A stretch of DNA of 64,000 nucleotides, taken from the NCBI RefSeq assembly GCF_030326305.1, contig NZ_JACAKB010000016.1, positions 20,206-84,205 of the forward strand. Direction: 5' to 3'. This DNA comes from Myroides odoratimimus (GTDB lineage: Bacteria > Bacteroidota > Bacteroidia > Flavobacteriales > Flavobacteriaceae). Shown piece after piece: positions 34,997-44,999 of this stretch; the stretch's first letter is position 1, and each line of letters begins with the position of its first letter. Below the pieces are notes generated by a model. That model was not told the origin of the DNA. It worked only from the letters and a program-made list of their open reading frames with translations, and searched no databases. A program made the position numbers and the translations under genes.

Positions 34997-37726
34997 TTAA
35001 TTCTTTAGATAGTCTCTCAATACATATTGTAGAATACCATCGTTTTTATAATACTCTATTTCAATTAAAGAATCAAAACGAGCTTTAGCTTGGAAAGAAA
35101 GAGTTTCTCCATTCTCTTTTACCGCCTTTACCTCTAGTATTTTGTGTGGTACTAAATCTTGTTCGATTCCTGTGATAGTGAATGTCTCTTTTCCAGTTAA
35201 ACCTAATGATTCAGCTGTTTGGCCTTCTAAGAATTGTAATGGAGCTATCCCCATACCTATTAAGTTACTTCTATGGATACGCTCAAAGCTTTCTGCTATA
35301 ACAGCTTTTACTCCTAATAAATAAGTTCCTTTTGCTGCCCAGTCACGAGAAGATCCACTTCCGTATTCTTTACCAGCCAAGATTATTAAAGGAGTCTTAT
35401 CTTCTTGATACTTCATCGCTGTATCAAACACAGAAAGAGATTCATTCGTAGGTAAATAAGTACTATATCCTCCTTCGCGTTGTGCTACTTTATTCTTAAT
35501 ACGCACATTGGCAAAGGTACCTCTCATCATCACTTCATGGTTACCACGTCTAGATCCGTATGAGTTAAAATCTTTTGGTTCTACTCCTTGTGACAGTAAA
35601 TATTTACCTGCTGCTGAACTCTCATTAAAAGCTCCTGCCGGCGAAATATGATCTGTAGTCACTGAATCTCCTAAATACAACAATACCCTAGCATTGTGTA
35701 CATCTGCAATTGGCTTAGGTTGAGCTGGTAAGTTTTCGAAGAATGGCGCTTGTCTGATATAAGTAGATGGTTGATCCCATTCAAACTTCTGACCTGTTGG
35801 CGCTTGTAAGTTCTTCCAGTCTTGCTCACCTTCAAAAATCACACTGTATACTTGTTCAAAATCTTCTTGTTTCAATGATTCGTTAATTACTGCTCTAATC
35901 TCCTCATGTGTTGGCCATATATCTTTTAGATACACTGGCTGTCCATTAGGATCATAGTCTAAAGGATCATTAATTAAATCAATATCTACTCTACCTACAA
36001 GTGCATAAGCAACAACTAACATCGGAGACATCAAGAAGTTCATTTTTACTTGTGGGTGTACCCTAGCCTCGAAGTTTCTATTCCCTGACAATACAGATGC
36101 TACAACTAAATCACCTTTAGTCACTGCCTCTGCTACAGGTAATGGAAGAGGTCCACTATTACCAATACATGAAGTACATCCGTACCCTACTGTATGGAAT
36201 CGAAGTGCCTCTAGGTCTTCTAATAGACCTGAGCGCTGTAGATACTGAGTCACAACCTTAGACCCTGGAGCTAAACTTGTCTTAACCCATGACTTCGTTC
36301 TCAGACCTTTCTCAATAGCTTTACGAGCTACTAGTCCTGCTCCAATCATTACTTCTGGATTAGACGTATTCGTACAACTCGTAATAGCAGCGATAACGAT
36401 ACTTCCGTCTCCTATTACATACTCTTTGTTCTTCTGTTTAATACGAACTGTACGCAGACTATCTTTTACAACTTCTGTAGTAGGATTAGCAGCTTTGTTC
36501 TCTTCGTAAGCAAACTCAGTCCCAGAACCTCCTTCTGATAGCCAAGCGTGCTCTCTACGCTCTTTAGTATCAGTATAGGTACGATTATACTCTTGCTCTA
36601 ATAAAGTAGAGAATGATGTCGCTAAATCTTTTACTAATATTTTGTCTTGTGGACGTTTAGGTCCAGATACTGTAGGCTCTAATGTATTTAGATCTAACTC
36701 GATCACAGTAGTATACTCAATGCTCTCTTTCCCTGTTCTCCATAACATATTGTTTTTACAATAGTCTTCTACTAAGTTTATCTGCTCTTCACTTCTATTC
36801 GTAGCACGCATATAATCTAAGGTACGGTTATCAATAGGGAAATAAGTAACTGTACATCCGAACTCTGGTGACATATTAGATATAGTCGCTCTATCAGTCA
36901 CAGATAGATTATCTAAGCCATCGCCAAATACTTCTACGAATTTACCTACTACTCCTACTTGACGCAATATCTTCGTAATAGATAATACCATATCAGTAGC
37001 AGTAGCGCCTTGTGGTATTTTACCCGTTAATTTTAATCCGATTACTTCTGGGCAAGTAAAATAAATTGGTTGTCCAAGCATAGCCGCCTCAGCTTCAATA
37101 CCTCCTACTCCCCATGCAATAACTCCAATACCATTCACCATAGGTGTATGTGAATCTGTACCTACTAAAGTATCTGGGAAAGCCCATCCATCTCTTTCGA
37201 TAACACCTTTAGCTAAATACTCTAAATTTACCTGGTGACAAATACCCATTCCCGGAGGAACTACTGTGAAGTTATTTAGCTCCTGCTGAGCCCATTTTAA
37301 CAACTCATAGCGTTCAGAATTACGCTCATATTCTTTTTCTACATTTCCCTTATAAGAGTAATCTGTTCCATAATAATCTACCTGAACAGAGTGGTCAATA
37401 ACCAAATCTACAGGAATTGCTGGGTTAATCTTATTCCCGTCTTTTCCCTGTCTGATGAACTCATCTCTCAAAGACGCAATATCTACAACAGCTGGTACCC
37501 CTGTAAAGTCTTGCATTAAAACACGTGCTGGCTTAAAGGGAATATCTTTGTCAGTACCCTTTGGATCCCAGTTAACTAGAGTGTCTAAATGCTCGTCTGT
37601 TATCACATAACCATCGTGATTACGCAAAACATTCTCCAATAAAATTCTTATCGAAAACGGCAATCTTTCGATATTGTTACCCTTGTCCTGTAACTCTTTT
37701 AGTGATGCAATTTTATACTTTGTCAT
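34997..37726 (-). CDS. acnA: Aconitate hydratase, AcnA/IRP1 type
   Basis: Interconverts citrate and isocitrate in the TCA cycle with a [4Fe-4S] cluster. The 909-residue length and motifs are those of the AcnA/IRP1 branch: DFTGVPAVVD, GVGGIEAEAAMLGQP, the first cluster Cys in TSCTNTSNPEVM, the Cys pair in GYGCTSCIGNSG, and GSSRDWAAKGT in the swivelling domain. It stands alone, with about 490 bp of AT-rich DNA upstream. A fragment of the dispersed catcatggatt repeat lies just after the stop. Confidence 0.96.
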   Translation of the reverse strand: MTKYKIASLKELQDKGNNIERLPFSIRILLENVLRNHDGYVITDEHLDTLVNWDPKGTDKDIPFKPARVLMQDFTGVPAVVDIASLRDEFIRQGKDGNKINPAIPVDLVIDHSVQVDYYGTDYSYKGNVEKEYERNSERYELLKWAQQELNNFTVVPPGMGICHQVNLEYLAKGVIERDGWAFPDTLVGTDSHTPMVNGIGVIAWGVGGIEAEAAMLGQPIYFTCPEVIGLKLTGKIPQGATATDMVLSITKILRQVGVVGKFVEVFGDGLDNLSVTDRATISNMSPEFGCTVTYFPIDNRTLDYMRATNRSEEQINLVEDYCKNNMLWRTGKESIEYTTVIELDLNTLEPTVSGPKRPQDKILVKDLATSFSTLLEQEYNRTYTDTKERREHAWLSEGGSGTEFAYEENKAANPTTEVVKDSLRTVRIKQKNKEYVIGDGSIVIAAITSCTNTSNPEVMIGAGLVARKAIEKGLRTKSWVKTSLAPGSKVVTQYLQRSGLLEDLEALRFHTVGYGCTSCIGNSGPLPLPVAEAVTKGDLVVASVLSGNRNFEARVHPQVKMNFLMSPMLVVAYALVGRVDIDLINDPLDYDPNGQPVYLKDIWPTHEEIRAVINESLKQEDFEQVYSVIFEGEQDWKNLQAPTGQKFEWDQPSTYIRQAPFFENLPAQPKPIADVHNARVLLYLGDSVTTDHISPAGAFNESSAAGKYLLSQGVEPKDFNSYGSRRGNHEVMMRGTFANVRIKNKVAQREGGYSTYLPTNESLSVFDTAMKYQEDKTPLIILAGKEYGSGSSRDWAAKGTYLLGVKAVIAESFERIHRSNLIGMGIAPLQFLEGQTAESLGLTGKETFTITGIEQDLVPHKILEVKAVKENGETLSFQAKARFDSLIEIEYYKNDGILQYVLRDYLKN

Positions 37727-38218
37727 AATTGTTAGTTTATACAGGTTAAGTTACTGAAAACAAACTAGATTAGCTATTAAATATTTATTAAAAAACCGCT
37801 AACATTATAATATATCCAACTTATAAACAAGAGAATAAGCCATCTTAAAGAATTATTATATTGGCAAATTGACTCTTATTTTTTTAGAGAATATAGATAT
37901 TTTCAATACCGTATTTTCTCTAATACAACCACCTCATTCAAAGACATATATCAATATCTTAATTCCTATTACTATCTCACTAGATAATTCAGCCATAAGC
38001 CTATATATTCCATTACTTTTAAAAACAAACAAAAAATAACTTTACTCTTAAAAAATAGATTTTAATTTATTATTTAACATATTTCACTTTTCTTTTATAT
38101 GATACAGTTATTATAAACTAATTTTATTGTAGATATCATATATTATCTTTTTAATTTTATTTTTCAGATAATTTATTCGCAAATTATTGTACATTTAATA
38201 ACACCAACAACTTGTATA
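37727..38218. other. Intergenic region upstream of acnA and the metallophosphoesterase gene
   Basis: AT-rich divergent region of 492 bp that must hold promoters for both sides. I find no exact TAnnTTTG box close to either start, no hairpin of note and no credible short gene. Confidence 0.5.
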
Positions 38219-39166
38219 ATGAAAACAATTGACAAAAATTTTGTAGACTTTGATATAATAGGAGATATTCATGGACATAGTAATGATTTAAAGAGATTAT
38301 TAGCTGCTTTAGGCTATTCTAATAAAAGAGGATATTATCAACATCCTGAACGAAAAGTACTATTCGTAGGAGATTATATAGACAGAGGAATTAATATTAT
38401 AGAAGTTCTAGATATCGTAAAAAAGATGGTTGATAATGGGGAGGCTATTGCCTTAATGGGAAATCATGAGTACAATGCTATCTGTTATAACACCTTATCT
38501 ACAGAAGGAAATTACCTTAGAGAACACACTCCTAAGAACTTTAATCAACATGCTGTGACAATGGCTGCTTTTATGCAAGTGCCTAATATGTACAAAATGT
38601 ATATAGAGTGGTTTAAATCACTTCCTTTATTTTATGAGAATGATTCGTTTAGAGCTGTTCATGCATGTTGGGATGATCGACATATCAATTATTTAAGAAA
38701 CCGATTAGTCAATGACTGTATTACGAATGATCTGTTAGAAGAAGCGAATAAAGAAGGAACAGAATTATATAATGCTGTAGAAACAACATTAAAAGGAAAA
38801 GAAGCGAAGATGCCTGAAGGTATAAGCTTCATCGATAAAGATCGTATACTACGCACTGAGTTTAGAACTAAATGGTGGGAAGATCCTAAAGAAATGACCT
38901 ATAACTCTATCAGTGTACATCCTATACAAGAGCTACCTCATACTCCTTTTGAGTTTGAGAGTGATAACTTTTATCAGATCGTAGAGAAACCTGTGTTCTT
39001 TGGTCACTATTGGATGAAACACAAGGTAGGTACTAGACCCAGTATCATTAAAGATAATGTATGCTGTGTCGATTTTAGCGTTGCTAAGGGGGACGGAATA
39101 CTTGTATGCTACAGATATAGTGGAGAAGACAAGTTGGACTCTAAGCAACTCGTCTTTGTAAAATAA
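38219..39166 (+). CDS. Calcineurin-like metallophosphoesterase
   Basis: A 315-residue phosphoesterase of the PPP/ApaH type. All core metal motifs are present: DIIGDIHGH (GDxHG), FVGDYIDRG (GDxxDRG), LMGNHEYN (GNHE), and later His residues (AVHACWD, FFGHYWM). Substrates may be phosphoproteins or dinucleoside polyphosphates, which sequence cannot decide. It is the first gene of a unit with the 442-aa protein (25 bp gap) and an EamA-type transporter. Confidence 0.88.
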   Translation: MKTIDKNFVDFDIIGDIHGHSNDLKRLLAALGYSNKRGYYQHPERKVLFVGDYIDRGINIIEVLDIVKKMVDNGEAIALMGNHEYNAICYNTLSTEGNYLREHTPKNFNQHAVTMAAFMQVPNMYKMYIEWFKSLPLFYENDSFRAVHACWDDRHINYLRNRLVNDCITNDLLEEANKEGTELYNAVETTLKGKEAKMPEGISFIDKDRILRTEFRTKWWEDPKEMTYNSISVHPIQELPHTPFEFESDNFYQIVEKPVFFGHYWMKHKVGTRPSIIKDNVCCVDFSVAKGDGILVCYRYSGEDKLDSKQLVFVK

Positions 39167-39191
39167 CGTCAAACTTTCTCTCTCCAAATCT

Positions 39192-40520
39192 ATGATTAAC
39201 TATTTAAAACTTTTCCTTAAAAGAAAAAACACCAAAGAAATAGACAATACGTCATTAGATTTTTTGACTTTACAAAATTGTGATAACGCCGTTTTTATAC
39301 TTGATAATCATTTAATAAGCAAAAATAAAATATCTTATTACAACTGTAACCAAAACATCGATGACATACAAGTTTTGTATTTTACTTGTATTAACAATAA
39401 ACCTTTGCTATTTATAGCAGGGAAGCACAATAGTCATATCCCTACTTCATCTGTAAACTTTCTTTCTACTTTTCTACACTTAGCCGAAAAGTTAGGGTTT
39501 AATCCTGTATTACTAACCTTATTCGAAGAAACCTTTAGTTGTGAAAGAAATATGTTTATATGGGCTAGAAAAAATCCTAGTAACTGTAAAGTATTAGAAC
39601 AAGGAACCTATGCAGATACAATCCTAGAAGGTTATGAATTGCAGAATCAAGCAAAAACTTTTATATCATGGGAAACTCCTTATGAAGAAGTAATTGCATT
39701 AGAAGAAGTATTAATGACTAAACCATCTAATGAAGATGATTTAGTTAAATACAGCTTTAAGGTCCCTGTGAGACTTGGAAACCTTGTTCTCAACGATTTT
39801 AATTTTTATGATTGTCATAGAAAGAATATTCCTGTGAGCAATTATTTCTCTTATTGTGAGTATAAACAAATTGGTAATAAACCGTATTCCTTTTTAAAAC
39901 ATGCTTTACTAGAGAATCAAAGCCTTACTAGTGCTTCTATCGATACAGAAGAGGATAAGAGTGTTATCTTTAGTACAAAAATAAAAACAGATCACTTAGA
40001 GTTTTATTTCTCTAACGCCTATCCTGTAGACTTAGATGCGGCTAATAATAAAGTATTTTTCTTAATTACTAATTTAAAAGAATACTTGAATACTGTAATC
40101 TATCCAGAGTATATACTTAAATTATCTATAGCCAACTGTACAACACTATCAGATAATATAACTCTAGATATAAAAACCTATAAAGAAACAGCACATATCT
40201 ATAGAGTACCAACATTCATACAAGAGATCTCTCAGAATAAACCTTTTATTTGGATAGATGATAATAACGACGAAATAGGCTTCTCTGATGATCGCTATGC
40301 TCATATAATACCACTAGCAGAGGTAAAATATATCTGTATAGAAACTACTGAGAATAGCGATGGAACTATAGAGTCTAAACTAAGCATCCGTCCACAAGGA
40401 AGTAATATGGAAATTATAAATATATTTACTTCAAAAAGCGTAGATTTGAGCAAATTTGAAGAACAAATCAGAAGAGATATTCCTGTACCTATACAGTGTC
40501 CTCTAGATGATTATTTATAA
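39192..40520 (+). CDS. Uncharacterised 442-residue protein
   Basis: I do not recognise a family. There is no signal peptide or TM segment; the composition is that of a soluble cytoplasmic protein of mixed alpha/beta type with many Asn, Tyr and Glu. A possible domain boundary lies near residue 190. It begins 25 bp after the metallophosphoesterase stop and ends 9 bp before the EamA gene, so the three are almost certainly one transcript. A regulatory or substrate-presenting role for the phosphoesterase is a guess. Confidence 0.7.
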   Translation: MINYLKLFLKRKNTKEIDNTSLDFLTLQNCDNAVFILDNHLISKNKISYYNCNQNIDDIQVLYFTCINNKPLLFIAGKHNSHIPTSSVNFLSTFLHLAEKLGFNPVLLTLFEETFSCERNMFIWARKNPSNCKVLEQGTYADTILEGYELQNQAKTFISWETPYEEVIALEEVLMTKPSNEDDLVKYSFKVPVRLGNLVLNDFNFYDCHRKNIPVSNYFSYCEYKQIGNKPYSFLKHALLENQSLTSASIDTEEDKSVIFSTKIKTDHLEFYFSNAYPVDLDAANNKVFFLITNLKEYLNTVIYPEYILKLSIANCTTLSDNITLDIKTYKETAHIYRVPTFIQEISQNKPFIWIDDNNDEIGFSDDRYAHIIPLAEVKYICIETTENSDGTIESKLSIRPQGSNMEIINIFTSKSVDLSKFEEQIRRDIPVPIQCPLDDYL

Positions 40521-40529
40521 AACAATATT

Positions 40530-40943
40530 ATGTGGAAGTACTACGCTCTACTCTCAGCTATATTTGCTGCAATGACAGCCATATTATCGAAAGTAGGAGT
40601 AAAAGGAATTAATGGTAACCTAGCTACAGCTATACGCACTAGTGTAGTCTTAGTCTTAGCTTGGGGAATAGTGATTGCAAATAGCGACTTTAAAGGTATG
40701 AAAGAATTGAGTAAGTCTAATCTTATCTTCTTAATTGCTTCTGGAGTTGCGACAGGGCTATCGTGGATATTTTATTTCAAAGCTCTAGAGTCAGGTCCTG
40801 TATCTAAAGTAGCTCCGATAGATAAACTGAGTATTGTATTTGTGATGATTATCTCTTTTATCTTCTTAAAAGAGCCTATGGATCTAAAAACTATAATTGG
40901 TGGATGTCTTATTGTAGGAGGTACACTAGTCCTAATCTTATAA
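40530..40943 (+). CDS. Half-size EamA/DMT transporter
   Basis: A 137-residue protein with four or five TM segments and a single EamA repeat. It has AAMTAILSKVGVKGINGNLATAIRT near the start and the LEPGPVSKVAPIDKLS-like stretch (ESGPVSKVAPIDKLSIVF) of COG2510-type small transporters. Such half-size members act as dimers. The substrate is unknown. It is the last gene of the 38.2-40.9 kb unit. Confidence 0.85.
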   Translation: MWKYYALLSAIFAAMTAILSKVGVKGINGNLATAIRTSVVLVLAWGIVIANSDFKGMKELSKSNLIFLIASGVATGLSWIFYFKALESGPVSKVAPIDKLSIVFVMIISFIFLKEPMDLKTIIGGCLIVGGTLVLIL

Positions 40944-40982
40944 AAAACTTTCTTTGAGTTCTCGATTAACTCAAAGAAAGTT
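40942..40982 (-). terminator. Terminator overlapping the end of the 496-residue gene
   Basis: The perfect 15-bp arms aactttctttgagtt and its complement (40946-40960, 40968-40982) flank a 7-nt loop that contains the stop codon of the minus-strand gene. The T run lies on the minus strand. It may also halt the convergent EamA transcript. Confidence 0.8.
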
Positions 40983-42456
40983 CTTCTATAGCTTCAATAC
41001 CTGTTCGTTTACACACAATTCTAAATCGTTTATACTCTACGATATTTTCATACTTTATTTGTGCTATGAAGTTAAGATAGTAGATCTTATCTGCTAATAT
41101 TCTTTCTGGCTCCCCTATTAAATCATTTTGATCTAGAGTATACACAGTCACATAAGGATTATTCATTCTTTGAGTAAGTCGAGTTAGATTAAAATGAATA
41201 ATATCATTAATCCCGTCAAAGGCATACGTACTCTCTTTAATAACCTTCTTATTATCTAGATGTACTTTCTTTCTGTACAACATGATTTTCTCATTGTGAA
41301 TCTTATTCTCTATTTCTAATAAGGCTGAACGATCACGTAAATTAAGTACTTCTTCAGGCACCTTTTCTTCTACTATAAAATCGACAGATTCCTTTATCCA
41401 ACCTATCTTTTGATCTTTTACACTAATATTCGTTTTATTATCGAAATACTTCCCTCCTAACTTTCCTATAAAGTAATAACGCATTAGTTCCTTAATCCTA
41501 TCTTTCAACATATAACTTATAACTAATGCTACAAACAAAGGCATTGTAAAGTTGCCATATTTTTGTTGAAAAGAGAAAGCAATAACAGTAGCAAAAATCA
41601 TAGACAACCCCGCTGCTAAACTATAATATATCTGCTGGGCAATCACACCATCTTCGTCTTTTCGTTTATTCGAAATTAAAGCTAAATCAGACTCTATATA
41701 CTTATCTAACATAGTGTGCCTATATACTACTTTCTGATTATTCTCTCTATCCCCTTTCTTAATATCTAGATAGTTGTGTATTTTCATATACTCTTTTTCT
41801 CTAGTTATTAATCCTATTAAATGTTGGCGTACTTTCTCTGATAGATTATACTGATCACCTTCTAACAGTTCTAAGAAACCAAAAACCTGATGCACTATCG
41901 CATAAGATAAATACTCATCTGCAAAGTCATAGTAATTTCTTGTTTCACTCCCTTCTTCTATATCAATTAACAACTCTCTAAGCCCTCTAAACTGAATAGA
42001 AATGTTCTCCACTGCTGAGGCAAATTCTAAACATCTTACCTCTAAATCTTTCGTTAAAATACACTTCTTGATCTCAACAAGATGATTGCGAATAGCACTT
42101 CTAAAAATAGCCATGAACATCTTTAGCTGAAACTCATACTCCATTAATAACTCAGATGAATCCTCTTCTGCTTGTAACACATCATTTAAAGCTGAACGCA
42201 AATTATTTAATGGTACAGCTCCGTTATCAACAATTTCTTTTAGAAGGTAAATAGGTGTTATAAATCTGACCTTAGACTTAACATCTGAATAAAACTGATC
42301 TTTAGTATATGTAGAAGCATTAATATCTAAACTATTAGGAATAAAAAACCAAGTATTAATATCAAACTCTGCTGTTTGACCAATTTGCTTTGTCTTAAAC
42401 CCTATTTTAACCTCTACTGAATAAGCATCATGAATGCTTGTTTCTATATCTATCAT
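40966..42456 (-). CDS. Uncharacterised 496-residue membrane protein
   Basis: No family recognised. Residues about 1-275 are soluble and helix-rich. Two adjacent TM segments follow (about 273-310, LAAGLSMIFATVIAF and MPLFVALVISYML), then a soluble C-terminal domain of about 180 residues with IRRF-like basic and beta-rich stretches. The topology suggests a hairpin membrane anchor between two cytoplasmic domains. It is monocistronic and convergent with the EamA gene. Confidence 0.75.
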   Translation of the reverse strand: MIDIETSIHDAYSVEVKIGFKTKQIGQTAEFDINTWFFIPNSLDINASTYTKDQFYSDVKSKVRFITPIYLLKEIVDNGAVPLNNLRSALNDVLQAEEDSSELLMEYEFQLKMFMAIFRSAIRNHLVEIKKCILTKDLEVRCLEFASAVENISIQFRGLRELLIDIEEGSETRNYYDFADEYLSYAIVHQVFGFLELLEGDQYNLSEKVRQHLIGLITREKEYMKIHNYLDIKKGDRENNQKVVYRHTMLDKYIESDLALISNKRKDEDGVIAQQIYYSLAAGLSMIFATVIAFSFQQKYGNFTMPLFVALVISYMLKDRIKELMRYYFIGKLGGKYFDNKTNISVKDQKIGWIKESVDFIVEEKVPEEVLNLRDRSALLEIENKIHNEKIMLYRKKVHLDNKKVIKESTYAFDGINDIIHFNLTRLTQRMNNPYVTVYTLDQNDLIGEPERILADKIYYLNFIAQIKYENIVEYKRFRIVCKRTGIEAIEELSLS

Positions 42457-42557
42457 ACCTTAACCCTAGAATATATACGTGAAGATATTAAATAATTCTG
42501 AGGTTAAACATATAACTTCTTCTAAAACTCACTAGCTCTTTACATTGCTTTATGAAA

Positions 42558-42589
42558 TAAAAAAACTGCTCTCCCTGGACGGAGAGCAG
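42558..42589 (-). terminator. Terminator after the antiporter gene
   Basis: The 9-bp stem ctgctctcc/ggagagcag (42566-42574, 42581-42589) is followed on the minus strand by a T run. Confidence 0.85.
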
Positions 42590-42621
42590 TACCACAAATT
42601 AATATAAAACACACAATATCT

Positions 42622-44889
42622 CTACAATTGAATTAACAACATAGATGGTGCACTGTTTAGCCATGCTTTTCGTTCTTCTACTAGTGTTTTCCAACTTTCT
42701 AAACTGATCAACATCAGATTAAAATCCTTTATAAACTCATTATTAACTTCCTTAACACTAACAATTCTAATGTGGTTAGGCTTAAACTGTTCGATCAACC
42801 TAATCTGTTCTTTAAACTCAGGGTAACTTTCTAACTGACCTGTTGCGTCTAACACTGTAATCTGCGCTTCACTATTGCGAATCCACTTCTGTGCATAACT
42901 TAGCAGCTTCAAGTCCTGCTTAGAGAATACAGGCAAGAAAATTTGCTCCACCTTATCAAAGTCTTTATTGATAAAAATTCCCACAGGTACTTTAGAACGA
43001 TTAAGAATCTGTTGTGTTCTAGCGTTAAACCATGAGTTCTCAAAGAATTTCTCTTTTCCTGTCACCTTGTTCAACAATACATCTGGATTGATAATACGAG
43101 TGGTAAAACCTAAGATATTCCCTAATAGAGACCCTCTATAAATAGAATACCCGACTTCAATTAATAATAAATCACTGATTTGCTCATTAACTACATTGAC
43201 CACATCACTTTCGATATCATTGGATACCTTATAATAGGTTTGTACTTCTTGATCTAAGGCTGTCGCTTCTTCTTGCACTGCTTCAAATATTTCATTCTCA
43301 TACTCCGTAGAAGTAAAGGCATTTACTTCTATACTATCTACTAAGTGCATCGCTGTAATCCCAGTATCTGCATTATTTTTGCCTACAAAGCTACTAGCCA
43401 ATCTCATCAGTGGAGCTAAACTTGTTTTGTCTTCAAAAAATAGAGATACTTGGTATTTTCCTAGATTAGGAGTAACAGTTTTTACTTCATCATCTCCTAA
43501 TGGTCCGAATATCTTTGCAATCAAATCTAATACAGGCCCCGTCATAAAGGTCGTTGCTAAAGCCATAATCACCATCATAGCAAACACTTCTCCTGTCAAT
43601 ACTCCTAGATCAAAACCAATATTCAATACTATCAATTCCATTAATCCTCTAGTATTCATCAGTGCACCTATCGTTAAACTATCTTTCCAAGATATACCAA
43701 CTATCTTGGCTGTTAAGGCACTACCGACAAACTTCCCTATCGTTGCTACCAAGATAATGACTCCAGTCACCTTCCATAGATAAGGTTCATTTAAAAGACC
43801 TATTTCTGTACGTAACCCTGTATAAACAAAGAATAGAGGTAAGAATAAAACTACTGCTACATCTTCTACCTTCTCAATAAAGATGTTTCTAATCTTCATA
43901 TTATCAGGCATCACTGCACCTGTCATAAAAGCTCCAAATAAAGCATGGATACCTATTACTTCTGTACAGTAAGAAGAAATAATTAATGTCAATAAAAATA
44001 TAGCTACAGTTCCTTTAGAGAACATATTACTCGTTGGTTGGTATTTAGCAATACGTGCTAAGAATGGCTTTACTAACTTTAGCATCACAATTACATAAAT
44101 AATAGCTAAAGCCATAATATAAAGCGAACTAGCAAAACTTCCTGCTTGTACAATCGCTATTACAGCTGCTAATAGACACCAAGCTGTAATATCATCTGCC
44201 GCCGCACAAGTAATAACGATAGTTCCTAAACGTGTCTTTTGTAATCCTCTCTCCTGCACAATACGCGCCAATACTGGAAAGGCAGTGATACTCATAGATA
44301 TACCTAAAAACAATCCGAAGGACAGAAACTCTACTCCTTCTGGTGCGAAGGAAGTGAAAATATAATAAGCAAGAGTCATTCCCAAGGCGAAGGGAATAAT
44401 AATACTAGCGTGACTAATCAGAACAGCATCATGTGCCTTATTCTTTAGCACCTTTAGGTCTAGCTCCATTCCGATGACAAACATGAAGAGAATTAATCCT
44501 ATCTGACTTAAGAAACTTAAATTGCCTAATGAATGTACAGGAAATAAAGCTTCTGAGAATTCTGGAAAATAAGCCCCTACAAAAGAAGGGCCTAACGCAA
44601 TACCTGCTATGATTTCTCCAATTACAGAAGGTTGACCTATCTTCTTACAAATCCATCCGAATACTCTAGCAACTAAAACAATCGTTACAATCTGGGCTAA
44701 TAATAAAGCTAATGGAAAGTTTAAGTTGTCTTGTATCGTATCTAAGAAATTCTCAAAAATACTCTTGTCTGACACTACTTTAACAACATTAGACTCTAAT
44801 TTAACCCCTTTAGAAACCACCCAATACATTAAGGCTGAACATCCGCCAATAATAAAGAAATATAAAAGCGAATTTTTAAACTTTGACAT
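42622..44889 (-). CDS. CPA2-type cation:proton antiporter with stress-protein-like tail
   Basis: A 755-residue inner-membrane protein. An extra N-terminal TM (about 8-25) precedes a Na+/H+ exchanger core of about 12 TM segments (65-465). The core has GEIIAGIALGPSFVG and the ion-binding aspartates in CAAADDITAW. The C-terminal about 280 soluble residues resemble the universal-stress-like domains of flavobacterial antiporters. The ion (Na+ or K+) cannot be told. The two-component pair upstream is codirectional, 110 bp away. Confidence 0.88.
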   Translation of the reverse strand: MSKFKNSLLYFFIIGGCSALMYWVVSKGVKLESNVVKVVSDKSIFENFLDTIQDNLNFPLALLLAQIVTIVLVARVFGWICKKIGQPSVIGEIIAGIALGPSFVGAYFPEFSEALFPVHSLGNLSFLSQIGLILFMFVIGMELDLKVLKNKAHDAVLISHASIIIPFALGMTLAYYIFTSFAPEGVEFLSFGLFLGISMSITAFPVLARIVQERGLQKTRLGTIVITCAAADDITAWCLLAAVIAIVQAGSFASSLYIMALAIIYVIVMLKLVKPFLARIAKYQPTSNMFSKGTVAIFLLTLIISSYCTEVIGIHALFGAFMTGAVMPDNMKIRNIFIEKVEDVAVVLFLPLFFVYTGLRTEIGLLNEPYLWKVTGVIILVATIGKFVGSALTAKIVGISWKDSLTIGALMNTRGLMELIVLNIGFDLGVLTGEVFAMMVIMALATTFMTGPVLDLIAKIFGPLGDDEVKTVTPNLGKYQVSLFFEDKTSLAPLMRLASSFVGKNNADTGITAMHLVDSIEVNAFTSTEYENEIFEAVQEEATALDQEVQTYYKVSNDIESDVVNVVNEQISDLLLIEVGYSIYRGSLLGNILGFTTRIINPDVLLNKVTGKEKFFENSWFNARTQQILNRSKVPVGIFINKDFDKVEQIFLPVFSKQDLKLLSYAQKWIRNSEAQITVLDATGQLESYPEFKEQIRLIEQFKPNHIRIVSVKEVNNEFIKDFNLMLISLESWKTLVEERKAWLNSAPSMLLIQL

Positions 44890-44999
44890 ACTACTTACTT
44901 TTTACACCACAAACATCTCTATAATAATGCTTGTAAATAGCAAGAATGAATCCAAAGACTACCAAGTTGTAATGAAAGTGTATTTTTCTGTAATGAGTT

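Noticed and set aside
43379-43783. 134-codon plus-strand frame inside the antiporter gene
   Set aside because: A shadow of the antiporter coding sequence, with Pro/Thr/Asn-rich antisense composition and no domain.
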